DNA of 64,000 bases from Ceratotherium simum simum (taxonomy: Eukaryota > Chordata > Mammalia > Perissodactyla > Rhinocerotidae), in contig NW_004454207.1 of NCBI RefSeq assembly GCF_000283155.1, forward strand, positions 1,173,575-1,237,574. Reading direction: 5' to 3'. Below, piece after piece: positions 35,511-47,884 of the stretch. Numbering within the stretch: position 1 is the stretch's first letter; each line of letters starts with the position of its first letter. The translations under genes were made by a program, and so were the position numbers. The notes under the pieces are model-generated. The model ran no database searches and was not told the origin of the DNA. It saw nothing but the letters and a program-made list of their open reading frames with translations.

Positions 35511-35545
35511 CACACGCACACATACACACACATGCACACATGCCC
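35511..35545. repeat. CA-rich simple repeat
   Basis: Imperfect CA/CATA repeats (acacacgcacacatacacac). Confidence 0.8.
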
Positions 35546-35563
35546 ACTGAGTTTATCTGTAGT

Positions 35564-35652
35564 AAAAGAACACACGTGGAGACATATACCAATTTTAATC
35601 AATTGATGTGGGCCAATTTAATCAATTGGCAAAAGGACACACGTGGAGACAT
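35564..35652. repeat. Local 22-bp direct repeat, period 67
   Basis: The 22-base unit at 35564-35585 recurs at 35631-35652 with one mismatch. Each copy carries an E-box palindrome CACGTG (35573-35578 and 35640-35645). Confidence 0.85.
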
Positions 35653-36724
35653 TGAGCAACTTGAAATTTGAAATAAAACTTCTCTCCATTCTAATCATTT
35701 AGAGACTATATGGCTATCCTTATCAGTTATCATCACCAAGACACGTTACACTTCTTCCAATATAAAATTCTATCAAGAAAAAAAGGCAAAGTTGATCATT
35801 TTATTTACAAGCAATGTCAAGTTGACCACCTCCTCTCCAAACTTCACACAAAATGAAAACACTGACTTTTCCCCTAAATCTGAAGTTTTCCCCTTAGTAG
35901 TAAACAATTGCTGAAAATACCAAGATCGAGTTTAAGGCCAAGACTTAAAAAAGAATATAAAATAGCAAACAATTGTATTAATTAAAAAAAACCCACACAG
36001 ATCCAATTGTGAACAGCTTAACATGGGAATCACAAGATAAAAAAGATTTCAACCAATTTCCCACCTTTCCAGAACATACTGGCCTCTAGTTGTGTTCCAT
36101 ATTGCTTTAATAAAAGAGTCATCAGCCTATGTTTGTTGTGAAATTCTTGTTAATTGGAGTTTTTACTTATTGTTTTGTGATTTGGCTTATAATTCCTTTT
36201 GCCCCCTTTTGGTCTAGAGCCTTATCAGCTGGGGTCATTGGCTGACGTTTAGTTACTTAAAAATACTTCCCTGCTAGGAAGAATTCATCCTGCCCTCATC
36301 TGAAACACCTGACCCTTCTAGACAATAAATAATACTTGAGGAATAAGATTGGGCTGGGAGTAATGAGGAGTGAAGAGGTTGAGGGGAGAAGAAAGGAATG
36401 GTCATTTCGCTCCCAAAACATTTGCTTTGATAAATCACACCTGAATAATCTACCAAACAATCAAGATCGATAAAGCCCTCTTACAAATAACATTGCCCTA
36501 CGGTCAACAAAAAAATAGCCCACGAGGTCCAGCATTTATTTTCTTTTTATTAATCAAAAAAAATTTTATTAATAATGTTAAATATCTTCCTCAGAATAGC
36601 CAAATCTTGTTTTCCTCTTCAAAGAATTCTCCATGCTTCAAATTTGTCTGTGGAATGTGTAGGCTTTGGGGTCAGTTAGGTGTCCACACAAGTGCAAAGA
36701 TGGCTTCCCAGTGTGCTGGTGGGG
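35653..36724. other. Unclassified sequence
   Basis: No gene or firm repeat is recognised. Confidence 0.45.
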
Positions 36725-36905
36725 TTTGCAGGTTCTGCAACCAGATTGTCTGGATGCATAATCATGACCTTTGCCTATCTGCTATGGAAACTCGGACAAG
36801 TTTCTTAGCCTCTCCGTGCCTTAGTTTTCTCATCTATAAATGGACTAATAGCCATCTCTGTGTCCTTTCATGTCAACAAGCCCTAACTCAATAAACGTTG
36901 GCTAA
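36725..36905 (+). repeat. MIR SINE
   Basis: catgacctttgcctatctgc, gacaagtttcttagcctctc, cgtgccttagttttctcatc, tataaatggactaatagcca: sense MIR. Confidence 0.7.
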
Positions 36906-37416
36906 AATCCTTATATTCAAAAAGGGAGCTGTCTCCTGGCTCTGTAGACCCCCAAATGGAACACTACACCACTGGAAGCAGGGATGATGTAGAATTTGGA
37001 CGTAACATGGAAGTTTTCTATGCCAAAGTATCCAAAGTCAAACACATCTGTCATTTGTCAATGTGCCATCTCTGACTTATAGCCACCTGAACACTTTCCT
37101 TACTGATTGCTCCCATGCACGATCCCTGCATTCTCCTATCTGACATTCCCAGAGGCTGTTCTTCACCACCCCCAAGGTCATCCTAAGGGTAATATGAGAG
37201 TAAATCCACCAGGAGAGTGTCATGGGCTGCACAAGGCTCATTGGAGGCCAGAGCATTAGACCTCCTCCTTCTGAATGTCTTCCTTTCACTTTCTTTGTAA
37301 GGCCTGGTCCCCATGTATACTAACTTCCAACTCTGACCCTTCCCTTGTCACTCTGACATTGGTCACAGCTCAGCTAATTCCACTTTAGGGATTTCTTTAC
37401 CAAATTCTTTTTCTCT
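36906..37416. other. Unclassified sequence
   Basis: No gene or repeat recognised. Confidence 0.45.
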
Positions 37417-37644
37417 AGAGCAGTAGTTCTCGATTGGGGCAGTTGTGCCCCTAGGAGACATTTGGCAATGTCTGGAGTCACAATGGTGGGCGGGGATGGG
37501 GGTTGGAGTGGTACTATTGGTATCTAGTGGGGAGAGAACAGGAATTTTACTAATCATCCTACAACGCACAAGACAAACCCCACAAGAAAGAATGATCCAG
37601 CCTTGAATGTCAACACTGATGAAGTTGAGAAACCTTACTCTAGA
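37417..37644 (+). repeat. MER5A hAT MITE
   Basis: cagtagttctcgattggggc, ggagacatttggcaatgtct, attggtatctagtggggaga, ccagccttgaatgtcaacac and gttgagaaaccttactct. Confidence 0.85.
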
Positions 37645-38787
37645 AAACAACGCCAACATTCAATCATGTTGTGTGCTCAGAACTTAACATACAGAAAGAA
37701 TGAGACTCTGAACAAACGTAGAATCTGTGTGCATTTTTAAAACATAATGGAGAGAGAAAAACCAAGAGCTCAAATCTTAAAGTTGGTAAACTTGATATAG
37801 GACCTCAGACAACGGGTTTTTCACTTCTTGCATGAACTGTATCCGAAAAATCTCAACAGTTTGGAGAGTGACCAGGATGTGAAAGAAAATTTGCAAGATG
37901 AAGAGATGGATGCCCCAGGATTAAGTCAGCTGATGTCTCTAAATCAAAACCATTCTGCAGAAATTAGAATAGTTATTTGCTTCCTCAGAAGTTACTTAAA
38001 AGTGAGTGTGTTCTTTGTTTCTTGGGAGGTTTTTTAAAAGTGGTTGTGTTACCTGAGTAATAAAGAGGAGAAAAATAACCAAACCATTAGCTATTAGTGT
38101 AACTATTGAATGAAAGCTCACTTAGTTTGTCAGGGAAGAGTCCTGTTTTGGAATTTGCTTGAATTTGGCAGAAAAATGAGAAACGAGTAGTTTTGTCCAT
38201 AGAGTGGGCAGGGATTTAAGAAGCCTTAATTCTCACGATTTTCAGAACCATCATTCTCCAAAAGTATTATTTGATGAATATAATAAGGTTTTTGTTACAA
38301 AATCATTACCAAATAACCTCTGACAACCATGGAGAATATAAAGCAGTGTGGTATAAGTAAAGGAGACCCACTTTGATTGAGCTCAGACCTTGGGAAACAC
38401 ACCATATTTGACAGATCCAGGACACAGAACATCATATCTATCCAAACTCCAAACTCAAGATACTCCTCCAAATGAGATTAACCCCCTTCCCCTGGCCCCC
38501 ATACACCACACATCAGGAGAACGGCCATAAATGAGCATCAGCTCAATGCCTCCTTGTCTAGGAACCTTCTCTTGCTGGTCTACATGGGCTGGAGTGCTCA
38601 GGCCTCGAGGTTTCCCAGGGTATGTTGGGCATGCCTCTATTGCAAACAATGACTTGTTTCTACCTTGGTCTCCCCACTAGCTGGCAAGCTCCTTAAGGCA
38701 GATTTAGAAAAATACCTGGAAACTGGTCAGTGTGCTTAATCTGCTCAAGGAACCATCATTAGCATTAAAATGCCACCATACTGTCAT
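37645..38787. other. Unclassified sequence
   Basis: No gene or firm repeat recognised. Confidence 0.45.
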
Positions 38788-38970
38788 ATAAAAGTAATGA
38801 TAACAACATCGAACATTTACTGGGCTTCTATTATATTGTAGGCATTGGTCTAAGCACATGATATATGTTAGCTCATTTAATTCTCACAACCTTATAGAGG
38901 AAACGTTGTCTCTATCCCCAATTTACAGTTGAGAAGTTGTCTAAACTTATAACTTTAGAAAGAAATGAGG
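38788..38970 (-). repeat. MIR SINE
   Basis: Antisense MIR: acatttactgggcttctatt, ggcattggtctaagcacatg, tagctcatttaattctcaca, ccaatttacagttgagaagt. Confidence 0.75.
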
Positions 38971-41014
38971 CACTTCTTAAAACACACACACCCTGTCCCG
39001 TTTTTGATGAGTGCCCTTTCAAAGGTAAACTAATTTGTCATCTGCTTCTAGGATCCTAACGGAAACAACCTATATCTATTTCCAACAGCAAATATGAATT
39101 CAACTCAGTCAGAGTCATGAAGATCGTCTCCTTTTGTCACTTAATTTTTCCTGCCCATTTGACCTCCCAAGGATTCCCTAAGAAGCTAATTATAAAGAAA
39201 GTTAAAGAATCCCCAACCCAGTAACTCCTCTGCAGTTGTGGTAAACCACCAGATGGGGAGGAAACCTATGCACATATAGGCAAGTATCACCACACCAGGG
39301 CAGCATTGCCATGGCAACCAGGAGAACCCATCCATCCCAGCTATGGGTGCAAACCTGAGCATGAACGGCCCTCACTCCTTCTTTGGTTCCAAAAGATGGA
39401 TTGAAAGCAAACAAACACAAGTCCTGTCCTCATAAGAACTACAAGGTGCTGACTTTCTCTCATTGATATGTTCATAGAAAGCTACAGTGGGAACTAATGA
39501 TGTCTTGTTAGAAAATCCAGGCCTTGGTCCTCCATTATCTTCCTTCCCAGGTGACGGAACACATACTCAACACATACAGAAAGGCCATTTCAAGAGACAG
39601 TCTGAAGTTCACTGAGAATGACCGGAATAGGAAGGCTACTGATATATTCCTAGCATGACACTGAATAAGAACTAATTTGCTGGCATACTTTCTCTACCTG
39701 GGATTTGATGTCCAGATTAAAATATATGAAAACTTTCAAATATTTTAATAGCTTCCTGCATTGCAGCTTCCACAAATGTTAGCTATCAAAGTGGCAGTCC
39801 AAACTGGCTCCTTCCACAGGGTCCTGACTAGAGAAGGAAATGTTTGCAAATTTGCACAGCTGCATGCAATAACAAATTCAGGCTCAGAGGATTTACAAAA
39901 TCCCGTTTTTGCCCTGTGATGAGGAACTTGGGCTCAACCTAGTTTCCACAAATGATTTTTTCTTAATCTGAAAATAGGCACAACAGAGCAACTTCAAAAT
40001 CTATTTCTTTTTAAAGACAGTAGTGGATTTGTAAACTACTTATTGAACATTACTTTAACGTGTAATTCCTATCAGCAGGATTTACAAAGACAGTTGGATA
40101 ACAAAAGGGGATTTACTGCCTTTGTGGCTTATTTTCCCACAGGTAGAAAAAAATGTTCCTGATGAACGGTAATAGGTATCCAGGAACCTGCAACCACTGC
40201 TACCTGAGTTGATTTATTTTATAGTTGCTATTACTGAAAATAATCAGAATCACAATATTAAACCTTTGTCCTCCTTCAAAATAGAATCATTCAACATATT
40301 GTAAATGATGGTGATTTAAGAGCAGTAAATTTTCTCCAAAAGCAACTTGGTTTTTAACAATTAAATAATTCATATATATCTAAATTACTTTATACTTATA
40401 GTGGCATGCACACACGATAGAGAGAGGAAGGAATCTGCGAATGAATTGAAACGGCATAGTCACATAGTTTAAGGTCACAGATTGCCAATCTGTAGGAAAG
40501 CTTGTGATTCCATCTTATTGGTGTCAAAAAAAATTCACCATAATGTTTAAAAAAAATTCAACTAATGTTTAATATGGTACTGTCTGTTCCTTTAGGAAGG
40601 ATTCAAAGAAACTCTTACTTGTAGCTATATGAAGCCAGCAAGTATCTAAGCTCTGTGAACACTTTGGTAATATTCTAAATTAATAATAAGATAGATTCCG
40701 AGATTCTTTCTATGAAATAATAAAAAATTGGAATCATAAAAAATAAGGTTTATACAAGAGGCTGCAAGCAGCAAAACCAACGCTTTCTGATTTTCTGAAC
40801 CAATCATCTGTCTTTGCTGCATGGAGCGTCCACAAGCAAAGAGTCAGACCACATTTTGTGGTTTCACCTCAGTACCTGTACCGCTTGTAGATGTCATAGA
40901 ATCTTGATCCTTCATCATATTGAGGGGAAGGGCAATGTTTGTCCTTGTCCGTAATGTCCATCATTATACAGTACCCAATGATCGAGACCCAAAGAGAGGC
41001 TCAAAAGCAATGAT
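38971..41014. other. Unclassified sequence
   Basis: About 2 kb with no gene, RNA or firm repeat recognised. Confidence 0.45.
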
Positions 41015-41140
41015 GTTTAGTCTCAGTTCTGTCACAGACTAGCCAGGTGACCCTGCCATAACTTGATCCACTCTCACCCTCAGTTTCTTTATCTGTCACA
41101 GAAAAACATTGCATTAGAAGACCACTAAGACCTATGCAAC
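41015..41140 (+). repeat. MIR SINE fragment
   Basis: agttctgtcacagactagcc, aggtgaccctgccataactt, accctcagtttctttatctg: sense MIR. Confidence 0.7.
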
Positions 41141-42021
41141 AGTAACATTATAAGCCAATATGCATGGTTAAAGTCAAATTGTGTCAATTTAAAAATACTG
41201 AGAAAATAGCCAAAAGGAAAGGTGCAGAAGAAATGACAGGTCCTTACTAAATTTGCTCTAAGCTTTCAATAAAAATATGAGTGTCTTGGCAACGATATAT
41301 AAGATTCCAGTCAGCCTGACTTGATTGCTCTGAACCTTCTCCTAAAGTAACAGGCAGAGACCTATCTTAATTGTCATTTGAACCATCTGAACTTTGAAGT
41401 TGAAAGAGACTCAAGTGCTGGAACAAGCTGAGTGAATCCCTTCAAAGCTATTGCTTCTCTCACTCTTTCCTGCTTGTGTCCACCATCCCCCGATGCTGCT
41501 CCAGGATTATTGCCCCACAAAGTCTTTCACATGTTACTGGCTTGAGTCTTGCCTTGCTTCAAGCAGGAGGCACAAAACACAGAGCCTGAATTCACACACC
41601 GTATCTTCTTACCTCTCCAGGGTCCTTACACCTCAGCAGTAGCAGCAGCTCCAGGCAGAACTGACCCCCCATCCTCCCCACGCAGAGCCCTCGTCCAGTG
41701 TGGGAACGGAGAAGGAGGCTGGAGACAGGGATACCGCTCAAAGAGCTAGAGGAGCCAGGCAGGCAGGCTCTCCGGCTGGAATGTGCTGCAAGAGGCCCTG
41801 GGAGGGAAAAGGCTTTGGGTCACTGTGATCCTCTGAGTCAGACACCCTGGGGAGCGAGCTCTCAGCTCTGAAAGGCCTCCCTCAGCACACAAGGGTGAGA
41901 GGCACCAAGCACTTACTAGGGGGAATAGTCCGAAAGTTAAGGTAAATGGGTATGCCAGTTCACAGTAAATAGTAGAGATGCAATATGAATGCTGGAGGGA
42001 ATAAATCATTTAAATTAAATG
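41141..42021. other. Unclassified sequence
   Basis: No gene or repeat recognised. Region 41640-41880 is GC-richer than its surroundings but not a CpG island. Confidence 0.4.
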
Positions 42022-42930
42022 CTAACTCACATATCTGATAAGGGACTTGTATCCAGAACGTATAAAGAACTCTTACAACTCAAATAAAAAGACAACCCGA
42101 TTTATAAATGGGCAAAGGTTCTGAATAGAAATTTATCTGGAGAAAATATACAAATGGCCAGTAAGCATATGAAAAGATGCTTGACATCATTAGCCATCAG
42201 GGAAACGAAAATGAAAACCACAATGAGATGTCACGTCACACCCACTAGGAGAGGTAAAAAGAAATGTTGGCGAAGATGTGGAGAAATTGGAACTCGCATA
42301 CACTGATGGTGAAATGTTTTGGAAAACAGTTTGGCAGTTTCTCAAAATGTTAAACATAGAGTTACCATATGATCCCACAATTCCACTCCTAGGTGTATAC
42401 CCCAAACAATTAAAACCAGGTGTTGAAACAAGTGCATGTACATACATGTTCATAGCATCACTATTCACAGTAGCCAAAAGGTGGAAACAACCCAAGTGTC
42501 AGTCAATTGATGAATGGATAAACAAAATGTGGCATATCCATACAACAGAATATTATTCCACAGTAAAAAGGAATGAAGTCCTGACACATGCTACAACATG
42601 GATGAACCTCAAAAACGTCATGCTAAGTGAAAGAAGCCAGTCACAAAAGGCCACGTATTGTATGATTCCAGTTATATGAAATGTCCAGAATAGGCAAATC
42701 CATAGAGTGGTAAAAGATTAGTGGTTGCCAGGGGCTGAGGGGGCTGGGAGGATTGAGGGCAGTAATGACTAAGGGGTGCAGGGGTTTTTTTGGGTGATGA
42801 AACTGTCTAAAGTTGATTGTGGTGATTGTACAATTCTGCGATACCGTTACATTACACGCTTTAAAAGAGTGAACTGTATGGTATGTGAATTCTATCTCAG
42901 TAAAGCTGTTATGTTAAAAATGAAAGGCTG
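42022..42930 (+). mobile_element. LINE-1 3' end with ORF2 C-terminal relic
   Basis: Sense L1: gataagggacttgtatccag, atgggcaaaggttctgaata, aaaagatgcttgacatcatt, then an open frame at 42278-42679 whose translation includes WKTVWQFLKMLNIELPYDPT of L1 ORF2, followed by L1 3' UTR up to gttatgttaaaaatg. Earlier ORF2 is broken, so it is a dead copy. Confidence 0.9.
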
Positions 42931-44975
42931 ACTCTTATCCCCTTGTCCCAACCCTTCCCCAATTACACTGGGCTCTTCTGAGGTCACCAATCATCTGTAG
43001 ATTCACCTATGTGGCTTGGCAGGGGCCATGGCGAGAGAGGGCTGCCATCGAGCGTGGAGCTACAACTGCCGGCCTCTGGCACATTGGGACTCTTGTCCTC
43101 AGCGTCATTTCTAGGCCACTGATGACAAGAATTCTGCTCCAGTTTCATGGTTCAGGCTCTTCCATGATTCCTTGATTCCTTTCCCAGCATGCCATGGTTC
43201 CCATTGGTGAGAGTATTTTTGAACTTACAGTTGCTCTTGTATCCCATGCGGCCACCCTCTCCAAATAGACTATATGTGACTTAAGCACAGCGGGCCCTCA
43301 CAGCTCAGCGCTCATTTCTCATTGCTGAAATCCAGTAGTTCATTTTTACCCTCAACCTTTTTTGAAGGGAAAGGATCTATTTTTTTGAGCATTTTTCAAG
43401 TAAGGGTATTGCCTCTAGGAGCTATTGTGCATTTTTACTATTACAAGTAAAAATGAAATTAGCAGATGATGCTAATGAAGGAAGCAATTCAATGAAGAGA
43501 ATACCACAGTGGTTAATGGATTTAAAAATATTCCAACATTCTTATATGATTTTATAATCCACTAAGAGAACTACATTCAAGTTATTGACACATTTTAATT
43601 ATTAGTATTCATTATTATTATTATTTGTTTGTTCCCAAATCCTTTATCTTTCCAAACTATTCTTGAGCACGATGCACCAATGCCCACAAAAATTTTCTTA
43701 ATGATAACTAGTTCCATCTTGCCCCACGCTCAAAATTTTGTTGGAATCAGTACATTCTGCTATTAGTACTAAAGTCTTAAGAGAAAGATTTGCTAGTGGC
43801 ACCGATTAGCTACAATGCATAGTGTCGAATTTATCACATTTTGGACCAACGTGTAATTTTTCCCTATTCTGGATTGGTCTCAAAATTTTTCAATCTTTAA
43901 AAGTCCGTAAAATTATTCATCTTCAAAAGTTGGCACCATTGCCCTTTGAAGGATGTTGGTGGAACTATGAAGGAGTAGGCTTTCCCATCTGAGGATAAGC
44001 AAGGCTGCAAATGAATGCTCCAGAAAGACCTTGTCCGTGTTCATTCTGTGCTGGAATGTCCATACAGGCTTTTTCTCCAGCAACTTGAATGCTGTGGGTA
44101 ATAGATGTCAAATAATAAAACTCAGAGGCACACGCTATGTTACTTTTTAAGGGAAAAAAGTGGGGGGAAATCAAAGGGTTTAACAATTTTATTCACTGGC
44201 TTACATTCAGCGACTCTGAAAATTTGGCCACTGCTCAGGTTTGTGAATTTCTATGGAAAACGAACTGTGTTTGGCAAGCTTGACTAAATATGAGGCTGAT
44301 AAAAAAATGTTTCATGCTTTCTCAAGACCTTATGCCACTAACTGTGTGGGATTGGAAAAACTGTTCAAATGTCAATTTAAACACTGTAAATAAATGATTT
44401 TCTATACCCCCATGAATTAATATAATTCTGTTGATTTCAGACCACGACTTGAACTAAAGTTGCTTTGAGTTTTAATCAGGAAATGTTTCACAAAGAACAT
44501 GAACTTCAGAGTAGGCAAGTTGAGTTCAGTAGAGCTCTGTTTCAGAGTCAGAAATGTAAATGTAATACTTTATTTTACACTATGGGGAATTGACTGAAAA
44601 TTCAATTGACATGAAGGTTGTTAGGAAGCAGGTCTTAAACTCAAAAAAGGGATTAGGCCAAAAGAAATAAAACATTATTGTAACAGCCCAAATCATTATA
44701 TAAAAGAACACTGTGGTGAATTCCATTGCAAAGTTCATGACTCGTGAATGTTATCTCCAAACCAGTCATCTCTGAGTTTTATAGAGTTGGCTGTCCAATT
44801 GCCTTCTTGACCCTTCCATCTGGTATCTCAGGGTCATCTCAAACTTCACTTATCCAATGCTCAACTCTTGACTTTCCCTTCTGGCAAATGTCTTTGTACC
44901 TAAGCCTCCCGCATCTTAAGAGGTGTTTATAAAGCATTTATCTCAGTGCTTGGCATGCAGACCTGAAATAAATGT
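42931..44975. other. Unclassified sequence
   Basis: About 2 kb. A TTA-type run (43612-43626) is present. The last part (about 44750-44975) has weak L2-like phrases (tctcaaacttcacttatcca, cagtgcttggcatgcagacc). Confidence 0.4.
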
Positions 44976-45026
44976 TGATGATGATGATATTGATGATGAT
45001 TGACGATGATGAAGATGATGATGGTT
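44976..45026. repeat. (GAT)n microsatellite
   Basis: Imperfect GAT/GAC trinucleotide repeat directly after an L2-like 3' end (ctgaaataaatgtt). Confidence 0.85.
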
Positions 45027-45119
45027 TTTATGCACCCACTGAGTTGATCCAGAAACCAAATAGTTTTTCTTTATTCTTCTCTTCACTTCATGTCCCACAT
45101 TTAATCCATTTCCAGGTTG

Positions 45120-45310
45120 TGTCAACTCTGCCTCCAAAATAAATCAGGAATCTGACCCCTCCTCTCCAACTCCATTTTCATTATCCCACCTCCAGCCTCC
45201 ATCATATTTCTCCTGAAAACATTTAACAACCTAACCATGTCCACTTCTGTCCTTTCCTGATTAATTGTCTATGGGGGAAACCAGAATGATCTTCTTAAAT
45301 ACAAATCTTC
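45120..45310 (+). mobile_element. LINE L2 fragment (left of nested MIR)
   Basis: cctccagcctccatcatatt, tcctgattaattgtctatgg, aaccagaatgatcttcttaa match L2 ORF2-3' sense order; continues at 45560. Confidence 0.6.
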
Positions 45311-45536
45311 ATTACTAAGATGTATATAGTGCTTATCATGCATTTATTAAATATGCTAAACAAACTTATGAGGTAGGTACTATAATTACTTCCATTTTAC
45401 AGGTGAAGAATTGAGCAGAGAGAGGTTGGAACATGTCCAAGATCACTCTGCTTCTAAGAGGCAAAACCAGAATTCATGCTCGAGCAGTCTGGCTCCAGAG
45501 CTGAGTGTTACAACCGTTACACAAAGTACCATGCCA
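45311..45536 (-). repeat. MIR SINE nested in L2
   Basis: cttatgaggtaggtactata, tccattttacaggtgaagaa, gcagtctggctccagagctg: antisense MIR between two L2 parts. Confidence 0.8.
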
Positions 45537-45559
45537 TACCCAAGCTTTAAAAAATAACA

Positions 45560-46078
45560 CATAAGCAAAGACTGTCAATTTACTTCCTTTGCACTTAGAA
45601 TAAAATCCATCTGCATAGGACTTCCCTGTGCCAAAGAGTCTGGGCCTCCTTCCTCAGCCTCCCCTCTCATGCCTCTCTCTTCCCTCCTGTTCTGACACTC
45701 ATGGGCAAGGTAAGCTTGGTCATGTGTCCATCTTTCTGCCTGTGCCGTTCCTGGTGTCTGAACTGCTCTTCCCAGATATTTTCACAGGGCTGGCTCCTCC
45801 TTCTTTATTCTTTAATCCCACTCCCTCAGAAAAGCCTTCCCAGTCTGAAGTCAATGTTCCCTGGCTTCTCCATCTCAAAACCCTGTTGGTTTTCTTCTCA
45901 GCACCCATCTCAACTTGTAATTGTTTTCATATGTTTGTCCATTTGTCTATTGACTATCTCTCCCACTGGTCTGGAAGATTCACAATGATAAACTTTGTTT
46001 TCCACTGTATTTCTATTATCTAGCATCATGCCTTGCACATAGCAGGTGTTGAGAAAATTTGATAAATGATTGGATGAA
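45560..46078 (+). mobile_element. LINE L2 3' end (right of nested MIR)
   Basis: gcacttagaataaaatccat, ggtgtctgaactgctcttcc, ctcagaaaagccttcccagt, attatctagcatcatgcctt, gcacatagcaggtgttgaga: sense L2 to its 3' end. The 131-codon frame at 45628-46023 lies inside and is not a gene. Confidence 0.8.
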
Positions 46079-46117
46079 AACAAGAATGCTTTGGTGACAT
46101 GAAACATCCACCTAGAC

Positions 46118-46690
46118 CTTTGGTACTCCAAGTGTGATTGCAGGATCAGAATCAGGATCACCTGGGAATGCTTTTTATCAGAAGTAGAGTACCAGGACTT
46201 TGTGTTATTTTACTTATTTTGAGGCCTATCACATAGTTTTCTAAAGAGTTTTTACAATTTTGATTTTGACATGATTTGGCAATTAGTAATTCATAGAATT
46301 CTTGTTTGGCTGAGATTTTTAAGTAATCATAGTGCATTTTCAGGAATACTTGCTAAGGGAGAAAAATGTACATTATAAACTGCTTTCACATGTGATAAGA
46401 TTGTTAAAAATACTAACAATGAAATATATACGTACTATGTTGTTAGATATATAGGTAAGCATTTACGTAATTACCTTGGGAACCAGTAATTTCCTTTTCA
46501 GCTTGCAGACTTTTCCATGGGCTCCTGGGAAGCTTGTGGTTCCTGGGTCCTGTAATCAGATAATGGTGTATAATGGACGAAATGGACCGGCTGGAATCCA
46601 GTCCTGAATCAACCACAATAGGACTTCTGGGGCCCAGGAATCTGCATTTTAAGAAATTTTCCAGGAAATTCTTATGCAAACAAAATTTGA
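46118..46690. repeat. MER20/MER5-type MITE split by unidentified 0.38-kb insert
   Basis: Left part 46118-46200 (aggatcacctgggaatgctt); right part about 46582-46690 (ggggcccaggaatctgcatt, ccaggaaattcttatgcaaa). The middle shows no repeat I recognise. Confidence 0.5.
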
Positions 46691-47394
46691 AAGCTATTTT
46701 TTCTCTTTATCTAGACTTATGTATATTGCTTTAGAAAAATATACAATGGAGATCCAGTGTCCACTCTCGAAATTTGTGGTTTAATTCTGAGAAATCCAAT
46801 ATAATGTTTCACATAAAGGAAAAACATACACTATTAATTGATGTTAAGCTCAGCGAGTATCCAGAAATGCAGATTATCAATAACCTTTTTGGTAAAATAA
46901 ATCATCTTTGATAAATACCTTTTGTTAGCCTGCATCTACACACAGGAAGAAAGGGACAGGCATTTCTCACCTTGGAGGGGAAGGATGAACCATTTGGCCA
47001 AATGGAAAGAATAGCAAGGTAAGTGCTATAACTTGACTATGTTTTAGGGTATAAGTGGATAATGTTAAGAAATTTAAAATTGAAGGCAGGAAGAGGCTTC
47101 CTGGCTTGCTCAAAAGACAAAAGTGGCTGCTTTTTCTCTTTTACGGAAAGACACCTAAGTTCAAGAATATGACAGAAGAGCTTAAGTTAAAAACAAAAAC
47201 AAAACAACAAGAAAACATGCAGCTATGTTTTTTTTTCCAAATAAATAAATGCGGTAATAAACCATGCCCCTGTGCCAAAAGCAAAGGGAAGCTTTGGTGA
47301 GTATCTCACCATGGCTTGCTTTGTCTCCATCCCATCCATACATTTTCCTCAGTCTTCCTTGACACCTCCAGGACATTCAGTATTAGTGACTAAT
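46691..47394. other. Unclassified sequence
   Basis: No gene or firm repeat recognised; T run at 47228-47236. Confidence 0.45.
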
Positions 47395-47720
47395 AGATGC
47401 TGGAGATGCTCTCTTCCCTGGCCTGCTGTGACATTCCTCTCTTCACGTGCCTCTTCCCTACTCAAAACTCTTCCATTGTTCTTCAATCAAGACCTTTCAG
47501 CAGGAGACCCCAAGCTTTGCATGACCTGACCCCAATGCATTCCTCCAAACCTTTCTCTTGCCCTTCTTCCCAGCAAACTTTGCACACCAGCTCAACAGAG
47601 CTGCTCACTCCCATACTTTTCAGATTCTCTGTCCTTGCTTTTGTTATTCTTCTTCTCCAGAGTTCCCTTAATCCCCTTATTTCATGTGAAATATCCCACC
47701 TGTTATTACATCTTGCTTGT
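47395..47720 (+). mobile_element. LINE L2 fragment (3' part)
   Basis: Sense L2: ctggcctgctgtgacattcc-like opening, gcatgacctgaccccaatgc, agctgctcactcccatactt, gaaatatcccacctgttatt. The 145-codon frame at 47397-47834 overlaps it and is not a gene. Confidence 0.6.
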
Positions 47721-47884
47721 ATTCACTGTGCCCTGGTTCCATCCCCTTTTGCCTACTCAAGAACACCACTCCAGCCACCTTCTTGTGGATCATCAATGTT
47801 CTCCTCTCAACTGGATGAGTCCCATCAGCATTAAAACATAGTGTTATAACTCCCACCGTACAAAAGTTCTTGATCACACTTCCC

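Noticed and set aside
42278..42679. 133-codon frame
   Set aside because: L1 ORF2 C-terminal relic within an L1 3' end.
47397..47834. 145-codon frame (and 131-codon frame at 45628-46023)
   Set aside because: Both lie in L2 LINE 3' sequence, where pyrimidine-rich composition keeps frames open.
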